A stretch of DNA of 15,908 bases from Burkholderia sp. (lineage in GTDB: Bacteria > Pseudomonadota > Gammaproteobacteria > Burkholderiales > Burkholderiaceae), in the NCBI GenBank assembly GCA_028292565.1, contig JAQGMD010000284.1, positions 1 to 15,908 on the forward strand. The letters run 5' to 3'. Shown here one piece after another: positions 1 to 7,708 of the stretch. The translations under genes and the position numbers were made by a program. Below the pieces are notes generated by a model. It was given only the letters and a program-made list of their open reading frames with translations. It was not told the DNA's origin and did not search any database. Position 1 is the stretch's first letter, and every line of letters starts with the position of its first letter.

Positions 1-138
1 ATCAGCATGCGCGACCCGATGTACCTGATGCTGGACCTGTGGTTCGGCAGCGCCAGCGGCACGCCGGATAACTCGACTCCGCAAGGCAAGACCAACTCGT
101 ACGAAGTGAACTATGTGCGGGCGTGGAGGTTTAAGTAA
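1..138 (+). CDS. C-terminal fragment of a GH16-like secreted glycosidase (partial)
   Basis: The reading frame is open from the first base and stops at TAA 136-138, giving the last 45 residues of a protein that begins outside the window. The tail reads MYLMLDLWFG, then a G-x-PD-x-S-T-P stretch, then YEVNYVRAWRF. This resembles the C-terminal beta-strands of GH16 (laminarinase/lichenase/ExoK-like) jelly-roll domains, which often end in a 'PMYL..NLA.GG......PD..T..P..mevDYVRVy' pattern. The catalytic ExDxxE motif would lie upstream and is not visible, so the substrate cannot be stated. A strong terminator follows 60 bases downstream. Other beta-sandwich polysaccharide-active proteins with a similar last strand are possible. 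Confidence 0.6.
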   Translation: MSMRDPMYLMLDLWFGSASGTPDNSTPQGKTNSYEVNYVRAWRFK

Positions 139-151
139 CTCAGCGCTGTAG

Positions 152-169
152 GGCGCATCTTGATGCGCC
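152..169. repeat. Short inverted repeat, REP-like
   Basis: GGCGCATC-tt-GATGCGCC is a perfect 8-bp inverted repeat with a 2-base centre, 13 bases after the stop of the upstream gene. It is preceded by GTAG, as is the longer palindrome at 9746-9773, which suggests both belong to a loose family of dispersed intergenic palindromes. It has no T-run, so it is probably not the terminator itself. Confidence 0.5.
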
Positions 170-197
170 GGATGTCTGGCGTTTCGGCCCTACCAGG

Positions 198-229
198 AAA
201 AGACCGGCGAGCGATCGCCGGTCTTTTTT
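198..229. terminator. Bidirectional intrinsic terminator
   Basis: A 9-bp perfect GC-rich stem (GACCGGCGA / TCGCCGGTC) with a GCGA loop is flanked by AAAA on the left and TTTTTT on the right. The structure therefore works as a rho-independent terminator on both strands. It lies between two convergent genes: the fragment ending at 138 and the helicase ending at 320. Confidence 0.9.
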
Positions 230-262
230 CGTCCGTCCGAAGCGAGTTTCAGGTGCGCCGAT

Positions 263-283
263 GGGATTTGCATCCCAACCTGC
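263..283. repeat. 21-bp dispersed repeat with hairpin, copy 1
   Basis: GGGAT-ttgc-ATCCC is a 5-bp hairpin followed by AACCTGC. The identical 21 bases recur at 7665-7685, also in a downstream intergenic region. A CTG run (four units) continues directly after this copy. The two copies suggest a genome-wide dispersed element, but only two can be seen here. Confidence 0.6.
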
Positions 284-319
284 TGCTGCTGCGAATATAT
301 ACGGCGATTGGGGTTCGTC

Positions 320-3300
320 TTAGCCCAACTCCTGCTGCAACAACCCCAACATCTCCTGCGCCGACATCTTGCCGGCGACGTCGCTGCCTTCGAGCAGACT
401 ATCGGCAAGCGCGCGCTTGTGCTTGTGCAGATCGACGATGCGCTCCTCGATAGTGTGGCGCGCGACCAGCCGATATATCGTCACGGGTCGTTGCTGGCCC
501 AGGCGGTGGGCGCGGTCCGATGCCTGGTCTTCGACGGCCGGATTCCACCATGGGTCCATGTGGATCACATAGTCGGCAGCGGTGAGGTTGAGACCCGTGC
601 CGCCGGCTTTCAGGCTGATCAGGAAGACGTCGCCGTCGCCGGCCTGGAAGGCGTCGACTCGCGTCTTGCGCTCCTGCATAGGCGTGGCGCCGTCGAGGTA
701 CTGGTAACGCACGCCGCGCCGGTCCAGCTCGGCGCGAATCAGAGCGAGGTGATCGACGAACTGGCTGAACACCAGCGCCTTGTGGCGATTCTCCAGCAGC
801 TCGTCGAGCAGCTCGAGGAAGGCGGCGAGCTTGCTGCTGGCCAGTCCGAGTTCCGGCGCGACGAGCTGTGGATTGCAGCAGGCGCGGCGTAGCTTCATGA
901 TCTCCGCGAGGATCTGTATCGACTTCTGTCCAGGCGGCGCGTCGTCCTGCGCCAGCTTTTCGAGTGCGCTACGACGCAGCGCTTCATATAGCGCGGCCTC
1001 CTCGCTGGACAGATCGACCGCCCGCACGATCTCTGTGCGCGACGGCAGTTCGGCCAGTACCTGCGTCTTGGTGCGACGCAGGATGAACGGCTGGATCAGG
1101 CGGCGCAGCCTGGTGCGGGAAAGCGGATCCTGCTGCCGCTCTATCGGCTGTGCGAAGCGCTGATTGAATTGATCCAGCGAGCCGAGCAATCCGGGATTGA
1201 TGAAGCGGAACAGGTTCCACAATTCGCCGAGGTGGTTTTCCACCGGGGTCCCGGTCGACACCATACGAAAGTCGCCGGACAGCGCCATTACCGCCTGGCT
1301 GCGTTTGGTCAGCGCGTTCTTGATGGCCTGTGCTTCGTCGAGCACGATGGTGCGCCATTGCACGCCGGCGAACAGTTCAGCCTCCTGCTGCAATAAACCA
1401 TAGCTGACGACGACCATGTCCATGGGTTGTAGTTCGCTCAGTGTGCGGCTGCGATCGCCACTGCCGAACAGAATCGCGTTGAGCGTCGGCGCAAAGCGCG
1501 CGGCTTCACTGATCCAGTTCGTGCATACCGAAGTTGGTGCGACCACCAACGTCGGCCCCTGGGGTGCACGCGTCAGGATCAGCGCCAGCGTCTGAACGGT
1601 TTTGCCCAGTCCCATGTCATCGGCGAGACACGCGCCAACTCCCCAATGCGCGAGTCGGGCAAGCCAGCCGAAGCCGGTGAGCTGATAGTCGCGCATTTCG
1701 GCTTGTAAGGTGCCCGGCAATTGCGGTTCAAACGTTTCGAGTTCAGACAGGCGTGCGATGTGCTGCTTCCACTGTTTGTCGCTTTTGAATGCGCCGGCGT
1801 CGCTGGCGAATTCTTCCAGCGTGTAGGCGCCCAACGGATGCACGCGCACACCCTGCCCGTGCAAATTGCCCACTGCCGCCAGATCAGAGAGCCGGCGATG
1901 AAACTCTTCCGTAAGCGCGAGGAAGCGGTTTCCTTCCAGCGGGACGAAGCGGCCCGGGCTTTTCTGCACCAGCTCCAGCAGCGTGCGCAGGTCGACCACG
2001 TTGTCGTCATCGATCTGCAATTCACCGCTGGCGGCAAACCAGTCGCGCTCGCCCTTGACTGCCAGGCGCATCTGACGCGAGTCGAGCGCCCTGCCGATGT
2101 GGAATTTTTCACCCTCGGGCCACGCAATCACGACATCGTCGCCGCACGCCTGCAACTGCACCAGTAATTCGAGACAAGATTGCGGTTCGGCCAGCCGCCA
2201 TTCACCATGCGACTCTTCCGCGTCTGCCAGTGCGGCGCATTGCGCAAACAGCCGCTGCGCCGTCGCAATCTCGGCAGCGAGATCCCGGCTCGCTTGCAGC
2301 CGCTTGCCACTCACCTCGGCAATCACGCTTGCGCTGCCCTGGCCAGGTGCGTAAAAGGGACCGCCATCGGCAAAGGGCGTGACCAGAATCTGCATCTTGA
2401 GACCGGTTTCGTAGGGAAGCAGGTGCACATGCAGTCGCCGGTCTGCGTCCACCTGTTCCGCATCGGCTGCGTCCCCGCCGATGTCCGACTGCACGGTGAT
2501 CAGCGAGGAGATTGTGCTGATTGCTTTCAGCACCTGATCCTTCGCGGATGTCGGGACAGTAAAGCTTTCACCGATAATGGTGGCGATGCGCCGGTGCTCG
2601 GCGCTCACCTTGAGTACACGCAGACGCGTCGGCGTTTCCCTGGTGATCAGCACGTCGACGCCCTCGGGATCGAATGCCGGCTGCAAACTGAGTCGGACTT
2701 CGCCGTTGCTTTCCTCGATGACCACTTCGGGCTCGCCCTGCAGCACATCGATGCGCACCTCGGGTGTCTCGGACCAGAACACCAGCGGATGGCCGATCAG
2801 CGCCGCCAACACCTTTACACCATCGATTCCAAAATTGGTGCCGCCGTAAGACTGGTAATAGGGGCTCGAAACAATCGTGCCTATTACGCGTGCGTCATGC
2901 GCGGTCACCAGGCCCGACTGACCGGTATCTTCGCGTAGGCGCTTGAGCGCCGCCGGGCGACCCTTGGTCCAGTTGCCCTTCGCATCGCGCTTCTGCTCGC
3001 GGGGCTCGACCGCCACCCTCTGGTAATGCGGTTCAAAGTCGACCATCCACACCAGTCGCACCTCCGATTGCGGTTTGGCATCGGCCTGCTGCAATCCGAT
3101 CAATGCAGACAACTGGCGTTGCCAGGGTTCCTCACGTTCGATCCAGTCGCAAAGATTGACGAAGCCATAGCGCGTGCTTAATGCGTCAGCGTGCTTTTTA
3201 TAGTCGGCTTCGCCCATGCTTCCCAGCAGCCAGCCGACCTGCGCTGCGACGAGATGAAAGCCACCGGCATCGGCTTGCCGGAACAGATCCGACAGCGCCT

Positions 3301-4438
3301 GCAATTTACCCGAAGGGTGTGGCAAGCCCAGCCAATGCCACACCAGGGCATGAAACAACTGCGGCAGCATGGGGAGCCCGACCGGCGGACCCATTTCACG
3401 CACGACGTCAGCTTTCATCCTGCCACCGCGCACCTCACGCAAGAGGATCAGGTCTGCGTACACACGCTTGTCACCCGCAAAGGCGTCACGCATTGCGACC
3501 TCGAGATAATTGTCCGAGAGTTTTTTGTATTTGGGATCGTTTGATCGCATCATGGCCAATGGGTACAGATAGCCGTATATGCCTGACACGATGATATTGC
3601 GCTTGCCGGATGCCTTGCGCATGATTTTCAGTGCGGCGTCGAAGGCCGGCACCGCTTCGCCATGCTCACCCCGCAGCAGGAGAATTGCCGCCTTCAGGAA
3701 GTACGCAATCGGAACCGGGCGTTCACCCGCCAGCGACGACGCCTCCTCAAGCCGACCGCACAGAAGCAAATGCGACGCCAACGCCAGCGGCATGATCTCG
3801 CAATCCTTATGACGCGCCACGTACCCGGTCGCCCAGTCCCGCAAGGCCGGTGCCGTTTCGGGTTCGACCGTCGCATGCTGCAACAGGGCAACCATCACAT
3901 CTTCCTGCAGCTGCGGGTGTACGTACGCGAGAAGATCCGGCTCGAACGGCCGCCCAAACAGGGCGACGAACGGATGCACGCCTCCGAACGAGAAGCCTAT
4001 GCACTCCTCTATCCAAGGATACACTTGCTCCGGCGGATGGCCACCCAGCATGACCATGCGAAGGCGCGCCAACGCCTGGCCTTTGCTGCCCATGTAGGAA
4101 CCGCCGTACACGCCGCCCTTCTCTCCCGGCGATTCGACCGCCGCACATAAGGGTGCGAAGCTACCGTCGTGGAGCGCCGCGAGAATCGCAGGCCTTACCA
4201 TCCCTTCGGCGCACACGAAAATGCCGCCGCGTACCTCGGTTACCACATCGCTGCGATGCAACCGCGCTATCGTCGCACCTAAGGTCTCGCCGTTTACCTG
4301 GTGCATGCCCAGCCTGCGCAGGTTGTCGAGCAAGCGATTCTTGCCCACCGGGTAGCCGTAGAGGGCCAGCAGTTGGATCAAGGCTCTTTCGTCAGGGCTT
4401 AAAGTATGGAAATGCTCGATGTGATCTGGTGCGTTCAT
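320..4438 (-). CDS. Large SNF2-family DEAD/DEAH-box helicase/ATPase (1372 aa)
   Basis: This is an ATP-dependent double-stranded DNA translocase of the SNF2/HepA type. The motor fills the C-terminal third. RDYQ opens it at about residue 920, Walker A DDMGLGKT lies near 940-950, the Walker B variant DEAQ near 1033, and STGTPVENHLGELW near 1060. The helicase C-terminal lobe spans roughly 1215-1345, with LVFSQF, GGTGLNLTAAD and motif VI QASDRAHRLGQ near 1304-1314. All catalytic motifs are intact. The first 900 residues are not a standard domain I can name. They start with a winged-helix-like segment (about 10-75) and include a TPR-like helical stretch around 215-285. I see no SWIM zinc motif (CxCx..CxH). 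The ATG at 4438 has only a weak Shine-Dalgarno. No partner restriction or methylation genes are adjacent, so a defence role (as for SNF2 proteins in DISARM) is not supported. It appears monocistronic. Confidence 0.92.
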   Translation of the reverse strand: MNAPDHIEHFHTLSPDERALIQLLALYGYPVGKNRLLDNLRRLGMHQVNGETLGATIARLHRSDVVTEVRGGIFVCAEGMVRPAILAALHDGSFAPLCAAVESPGEKGGVYGGSYMGSKGQALARLRMVMLGGHPPEQVYPWIEECIGFSFGGVHPFVALFGRPFEPDLLAYVHPQLQEDVMVALLQHATVEPETAPALRDWATGYVARHKDCEIMPLALASHLLLCGRLEEASSLAGERPVPIAYFLKAAILLLRGEHGEAVPAFDAALKIMRKASGKRNIIVSGIYGYLYPLAMMRSNDPKYKKLSDNYLEVAMRDAFAGDKRVYADLILLREVRGGRMKADVVREMGPPVGLPMLPQLFHALVWHWLGLPHPSGKLQALSDLFRQADAGGFHLVAAQVGWLLGSMGEADYKKHADALSTRYGFVNLCDWIEREEPWQRQLSALIGLQQADAKPQSEVRLVWMVDFEPHYQRVAVEPREQKRDAKGNWTKGRPAALKRLREDTGQSGLVTAHDARVIGTIVSSPYYQSYGGTNFGIDGVKVLAALIGHPLVFWSETPEVRIDVLQGEPEVVIEESNGEVRLSLQPAFDPEGVDVLITRETPTRLRVLKVSAEHRRIATIIGESFTVPTSAKDQVLKAISTISSLITVQSDIGGDAADAEQVDADRRLHVHLLPYETGLKMQILVTPFADGGPFYAPGQGSASVIAEVSGKRLQASRDLAAEIATAQRLFAQCAALADAEESHGEWRLAEPQSCLELLVQLQACGDDVVIAWPEGEKFHIGRALDSRQMRLAVKGERDWFAASGELQIDDDNVVDLRTLLELVQKSPGRFVPLEGNRFLALTEEFHRRLSDLAAVGNLHGQGVRVHPLGAYTLEEFASDAGAFKSDKQWKQHIARLSELETFEPQLPGTLQAEMRDYQLTGFGWLARLAHWGVGACLADDMGLGKTVQTLALILTRAPQGPTLVVAPTSVCTNWISEAARFAPTLNAILFGSGDRSRTLSELQPMDMVVVSYGLLQQEAELFAGVQWRTIVLDEAQAIKNALTKRSQAVMALSGDFRMVSTGTPVENHLGELWNLFRFINPGLLGSLDQFNQRFAQPIERQQDPLSRTRLRRLIQPFILRRTKTQVLAELPSRTEIVRAVDLSSEEAALYEALRRSALEKLAQDDAPPGQKSIQILAEIMKLRRACCNPQLVAPELGLASSKLAAFLELLDELLENRHKALVFSQFVDHLALIRAELDRRGVRYQYLDGATPMQERKTRVDAFQAGDGDVFLISLKAGGTGLNLTAADYVIHMDPWWNPAVEDQASDRAHRLGQQRPVTIYRLVARHTIEERIVDLHKHKRALADSLLEGSDVAGKMSAQEMLGLLQQELG

Positions 4439-4674
4439 TGCTTAAAACGGTATGCCGCGAGAACGTGGACGTGCTTGCGGCAACTCATTGATTGATATAG
4501 TGAAAGAAGGGAACGTGGAGAGCTATTTTCGCATGTGCGCAATCGGAGTGTCGAGTGACGCTCCATCAGGCCCGTCAAGAAGACAATGACATTTCAAACG
4601 CAGTGAAAAATCCCCCACGTACGTTCGCTACTTCTGACATTTCTCGTTCGAAATGACAGCGAGTGCGGTGTTAC
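4439..4674. other. Intergenic region with imperfect hairpin 4634-4659
   Basis: This 236-bp gap separates the DHDPS-family gene from the helicase, both on the minus strand. It contains CTGACATTT / AAATGACAG at 4634-4659, a 9-bp stem with one A-A mismatch and an 8-base loop, about 15 bases beyond the stop at 4675. It could end the sugar-acid operon, but no T-run follows on the minus strand. The helicase promoter should also lie here; I could not pick a convincing one. Confidence 0.4.
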
Positions 4675-5610
4675 TTACTGAATCTCGCGCAAGCGCCTTG
4701 TTTGCCTCGCCGTCAGTCGCTCTATATCGGCGATATCGGCGGGCGACAATTTCGGACCTGGCTTACGCACCGCGGCTGATGCAATGACGCCTCGCCCGGC
4801 CATGATGTGTTTCCTGACTGCGAGGCCGATGCCTGGTTGCTGTTCATAGCGGGCAAGCGGAAGGTACGCATCGAAAATATCGTGCGCTCTCTCGATATCT
4901 CCCGCAGCGTGCGCCTTCACCACATCCACCATCATTTCCGGATAGGCAAATCCCGTCATCGCACCGTCCGCTCCCCGCGTCATTTCCTCCGGCAAGAACA
5001 GACCTCCGCCGTTACCGGTCAGTATCGAAATAGGCTTGATGTCGCCGCGGTCGCTCGCAGCCCGAATCGCGGACAGTTTTGCGAGTCCGGGGCAGTCCTC
5101 ATGCTTCAACATCACACAGGTCGGTGAATTCTTCAAGATGCGCAGCATCACCGATGTCGACATTTGCACACCCGTAGCAACCGGGTGATCTTGCAGGCAC
5201 CAGGGCACCTGCGGTCCGAGAGTTTCATTGACCATGTCAAAGTATGCGGAGATCTGGTCGTCGGTTCGAACCGTTGAAGGCGGCGCGACCATCACTCCCG
5301 ATGCACCCAGGTCCATCACGCTTTCGGTCAATTCGCGCATAGGCGCAAAGCCTGGCGCGGATGCGCCGACGATCACAGGCACCTTGCTGTTCACTCGCCC
5401 CAAAACCTGTTTGACAAAAATGCGGGATTCTTCCGCTGTGAGTTTGGGGGCTTCTCCCATTATGCCGAGGATGGTTAGTCCGGTCGCTCCGCGTTCCAGG
5501 TAGAAGTCCACCATGCGATCGGTGCTTGCCAGATCGAGCGCGCCGGTGTCTGTGAAGGGGGTTACGGCGATGAGGTACACACCTTTGGCGGATGAATCTA
5601 AGGTTTTCAT
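4675..5610 (-). CDS. DHDPS/NAL-superfamily enzyme, probable 2-keto-3-deoxy-sugar-acid dehydratase
   Basis: A class I aldolase-fold (TIM-barrel) protein of 311 residues, normal for the DHDPS/N-acetylneuraminate lyase superfamily. The Schiff-base lysine is K169 in CVMLKHED. The phosphate/carboxylate loop that reads GTTGE in DHDPS is GIMGE here (residues 49-53). The usual catalytic tyrosine motif L-Y-N-x-P is replaced by L-Q-D-H-P, leaving Q140 in the tyrosine position, so it is unlikely to be a true DapA. It follows the IlvD/Edd-type dehydratase by 77 bases on the same strand. That pairing is known from non-phosphorylative pentose and hexose pathways, where the DHDPS member dehydrates L-2-keto-3-deoxyarabonate to alpha-ketoglutarate semialdehyde. 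That role is inferred; an aldolase acting on a related keto-deoxy acid is also possible. I chose ATG 5610 because AAGGG lies 6 bases upstream; an in-frame TTG at 5637 has no such site. Confidence 0.85.
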   Translation of the reverse strand: MKTLDSSAKGVYLIAVTPFTDTGALDLASTDRMVDFYLERGATGLTILGIMGEAPKLTAEESRIFVKQVLGRVNSKVPVIVGASAPGFAPMRELTESVMDLGASGVMVAPPSTVRTDDQISAYFDMVNETLGPQVPWCLQDHPVATGVQMSTSVMLRILKNSPTCVMLKHEDCPGLAKLSAIRAASDRGDIKPISILTGNGGGLFLPEEMTRGADGAMTGFAYPEMMVDVVKAHAAGDIERAHDIFDAYLPLARYEQQPGIGLAVRKHIMAGRGVIASAAVRKPGPKLSPADIADIERLTARQTRRLREIQ

Positions 5611-5687
5611 ATCTGGCCCTTGGTTACGTAAAATCAAAAACGGCAGGTCAGTTCAGACCCGCGCTGCGGCACTGCCCGCTCTGTCAG

Positions 5688-7436
5688 TCAGCTGCGCTCA
5701 CGAGGAATGCGTTCGTTTGTAGTACTCGCACGAAGGAAGTCAAAGTCGACACCCTTGTCCGCCTGCGTGACAGTCTTCAGAAACAATTGCCTATAACCAC
5801 GATCGGCGGCAGGCGGCGTGACCGGATGAGCTTGCATGCGCCCGGCCAATTCCGCATCCGAAATCAGCACGCTGATCTCGCGGCGCTTCACACTCAGGCG
5901 AATGCGGTCGCCGTTCTGCACATACGCAAGCGGACCGCCGATGGCGGATTCCGGGGTGACGTGCAGCACGATGGTGCCGGCTGCAGTACCGCTCATGCGG
6001 CCATCTGACACACGCACCATATCCTTCACACCGGCGCGCGCGAGTTTTTTCGGAATCGGTATGTAGCCGGCTTCCGGCATGCTCGCACCGGTCGGGCCGA
6101 TATGCTTGAGCACCAGCACATCGTCTGCTGTCACGTCCAGCGAATCGTCGTCAATGCGGGCTACCAGGTCTTCGATGTTCTCGAATACGACGGCGCGGCC
6201 TTCATGTTCCATCAGTTCGGGATTCGCGGCAGACTGCTTGATGATAGCTCCGCCGGGAGCCAGGTTGCCTCGCAAGACCGCGATACCGCCCTGCGGGTAG
6301 ATCGGTTTGGAGAACGGCCGTACTACATCCTGCGGAAAGCCGGGACCGGTGCTTTCCAGTTCTTCGCCGAGGGAGCGCCCGGTGACGGTGAGCGCATCGA
6401 GATGCAGCAGCGGCTTGAGCTCGCGCAGCAACGCATGGACGCCGCCGGCTTTATGGAAGTCTTCCATGTAATACTGACCGGAAGGCTTCAGGTCGATGAG
6501 AACAGGCGTTTCGCGGCCGAGCGCATCGAGGCGTTCGAGATCGATGTCGATGCCCAGGCGGCCGGCCATGGCGGTCAGGTGGATGATGCCGTTGGTGGAA
6601 CCGCCGATGGCAAGCAGCACACGCAATGCATTCTCAAACGCCTTGCCGGTCATGATCTTGTCCGGCGTAAGGCCTTGCTTTGCCATTGCAACCGCGGTGG
6701 CGCCGGTGCGTTCCGCTACACGGATACGATCGGCGGTGACGGCCGGCGGCGCCGCTCCCCCGGGTACCATCATCCCGAGTGCTTCGGCAACGCATGCCAT
6801 TGTGCTTGCGGTGCCCATCACGGAACAGGTGCCGACGCTGGCCACCAATTGATCGTTCACCTCAGCGATCTCTTCGCCATCGATCTCATCCGCGCGGTAT
6901 TTGCCCCAGAAGCGGCGGCAGTCGGTACAGGCGCCAACCCGTTCGGAACGATGGGAGCCGGTCAGCATCGAGCCGGTAACCAGCTGAATCGCGGGAATAC
7001 CCGCTGATGCAGCACCCATCAACTGGGCGGGTACCGTCTTGTCGCAACCGCCGATCAGGATGACCGCATCCATCGGCTGGGCACGGATCATCTCTTCCGT
7101 ATCCATGGACATCAGATTGCGCAGATACATGGAGGTCGGTGAAGCGAAGCTCTCATGGATCGAGATAGTCGGAAAATCCATGGGCAGCCCGCCGGCGAGC
7201 ATCACGCCGCGTTTGACCGCTTCGAGCAGCTGAGGCATGTTGCCGTGGCAGGGGTTGTATGCGCTGCCGGTATTGGCTATGCCGATAACCGGACGGTCCA
7301 GCGCATTGTCAGTGAAGCCCGCGCCCTTGATGAAGGCCTTCCGCAAAAACAGGGAAAACCCGCTGTCTCCGTAGCTGGTCAGTCCCTTGCGCAGACCGTC
7401 CGCTGGTTTTTCATCCTTTTTTTTCGACTCCGCCAT
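5688..7436 (-). CDS. IlvD/Edd-family dehydratase, probable sugar-acid (aldonate) dehydratase
   Basis: An iron-sulfur dehydratase of 582 residues that removes water from a 2,3-dihydroxy acid to give a 2-keto-3-deoxy acid. The three cluster cysteines are C63 (NPCHGN), C131 (GGCDKT) and C204 (GTCSVMGTAST). Their spacing (68 and 73 residues) matches that described for L-arabinonate dehydratase. The catalytic serine is S482 in SDGRMSGTAAG. True dihydroxy-acid dehydratase (IlvD) and 6-phosphogluconate dehydratase (Edd) share this fold. The motif ACTDCRRFWGKYRA and the neighbouring DHDPS-family gene favour the sugar-acid branch (arabonate, xylonate, fuconate or similar). The start is ATG 7436, with GGGGA just upstream, in preference to an in-frame TTG at 7499 that would place the promoter and operator inside the coding region. 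It is the first gene of a probable two-gene operon. Confidence 0.9.
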   Translation of the reverse strand: MAESKKKDEKPADGLRKGLTSYGDSGFSLFLRKAFIKGAGFTDNALDRPVIGIANTGSAYNPCHGNMPQLLEAVKRGVMLAGGLPMDFPTISIHESFASPTSMYLRNLMSMDTEEMIRAQPMDAVILIGGCDKTVPAQLMGAASAGIPAIQLVTGSMLTGSHRSERVGACTDCRRFWGKYRADEIDGEEIAEVNDQLVASVGTCSVMGTASTMACVAEALGMMVPGGAAPPAVTADRIRVAERTGATAVAMAKQGLTPDKIMTGKAFENALRVLLAIGGSTNGIIHLTAMAGRLGIDIDLERLDALGRETPVLIDLKPSGQYYMEDFHKAGGVHALLRELKPLLHLDALTVTGRSLGEELESTGPGFPQDVVRPFSKPIYPQGGIAVLRGNLAPGGAIIKQSAANPELMEHEGRAVVFENIEDLVARIDDDSLDVTADDVLVLKHIGPTGASMPEAGYIPIPKKLARAGVKDMVRVSDGRMSGTAAGTIVLHVTPESAIGGPLAYVQNGDRIRLSVKRREISVLISDAELAGRMQAHPVTPPAADRGYRQLFLKTVTQADKGVDFDFLRASTTNERIPRERS

Positions 7437-7453
7437 CGCTTCCCCAATATGAT

Positions 7454-7464
7454 TATTGACAATA
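7454..7464. promoter_or_regulatory. 11-bp palindrome TATTGACAATA in leader of dehydratase operon
   Basis: TATTG-A-CAATA is a perfect 5+1+5 inverted repeat, 17 bases upstream of the dehydratase start and just downstream of the predicted -10 box. It resembles the short dyads bound by GntR/FCD-type repressors. No such regulator is encoded in the window, so the binding partner is unknown. Confidence 0.45.
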
Positions 7465-7470
7465 TAGGGG

Positions 7471-7499
7471 ACATTAGGTGGATTCCACCGCGAAAGCAA
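7471..7499 (-). promoter_or_regulatory. Sigma-70-like promoter of the sugar-acid dehydratase operon
   Basis: Read on the minus strand, a -35 box TTGCTT (7494-7499) and a -10 box TAATGT (7471-7476) are exactly 17 bp apart, each matching the consensus at four of six positions. The -10 is 34 bases upstream of ATG 7436, which gives a short leader. Confidence 0.55.
7477..7489. promoter_or_regulatory. 13-bp palindromic operator candidate GGTGGATTCCACC
   Basis: GGTGGA-T-TCCACC is a perfect 6+1+6 inverted repeat that fills the promoter spacer and abuts the -10 box. That is a typical place for a repressor to block RNA polymerase. The responsible factor is not in the window. A LacI- or GntR-type sugar-acid regulator would be the usual kind, but that is inference. 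Confidence 0.55.
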
Positions 7500-7664
7500 T
7501 AGCTGCGCCCGGGCAGCGGTTCAAGTTTCCGCACCATCTACTGCAATTATTTCCATGCGGGACCTCAGCGGGTGTGGAATTTCAATCCAAGGTCGGCGCG
7601 GGAATTCCAAGCGCAACTTTCGCGGCCCGCATAAGAGCCTTCTGAAGTGCACAGTACGAAAGTC

Positions 7665-7685
7665 GGGATTTGCATCCCAACCTGC
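7665..7685. repeat. 21-bp dispersed repeat with hairpin, copy 2
   Basis: Identical over 21 bases to 263-283 and in the same orientation. It lies 23 bases beyond the stop codon of the ferredoxin gene, where the GGGAT-ttgc-ATCCC hairpin could help to end or stabilise that transcript. No T-run follows. Confidence 0.6.
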
Positions 7686-7708
7686 ATTCCGCTCGAATAC
7701 CCGAAAAT

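Noticed and set aside
2180..2938. Long plus-strand open frame (252 codons) opposite the helicase gene
   Set aside because: It is fully antisense to the SNF2 coding sequence, and its translation is arginine/cysteine/histidine-rich with no recognisable motif; GC-rich DNA readily leaves such frames open.
320..4438. Possible DISARM or other defence island around the SNF2 gene
   Set aside because: No methyltransferase, nuclease, DrmB-like or phospholipase-D-like gene adjoins it; the neighbours are metabolic.
4634..4659. Hairpin as a definite terminator of the sugar-acid operon
   Set aside because: The stem has a mismatch and no T-run follows on the minus strand, so it is reported only as a note on the intergenic region.
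7437..7499. Upstream TTG start adding 21 residues to the IlvD/Edd dehydratase
   Set aside because: It would translate the predicted promoter and operator; ATG 7436 has a good GGGGA site and gives the expected family length.
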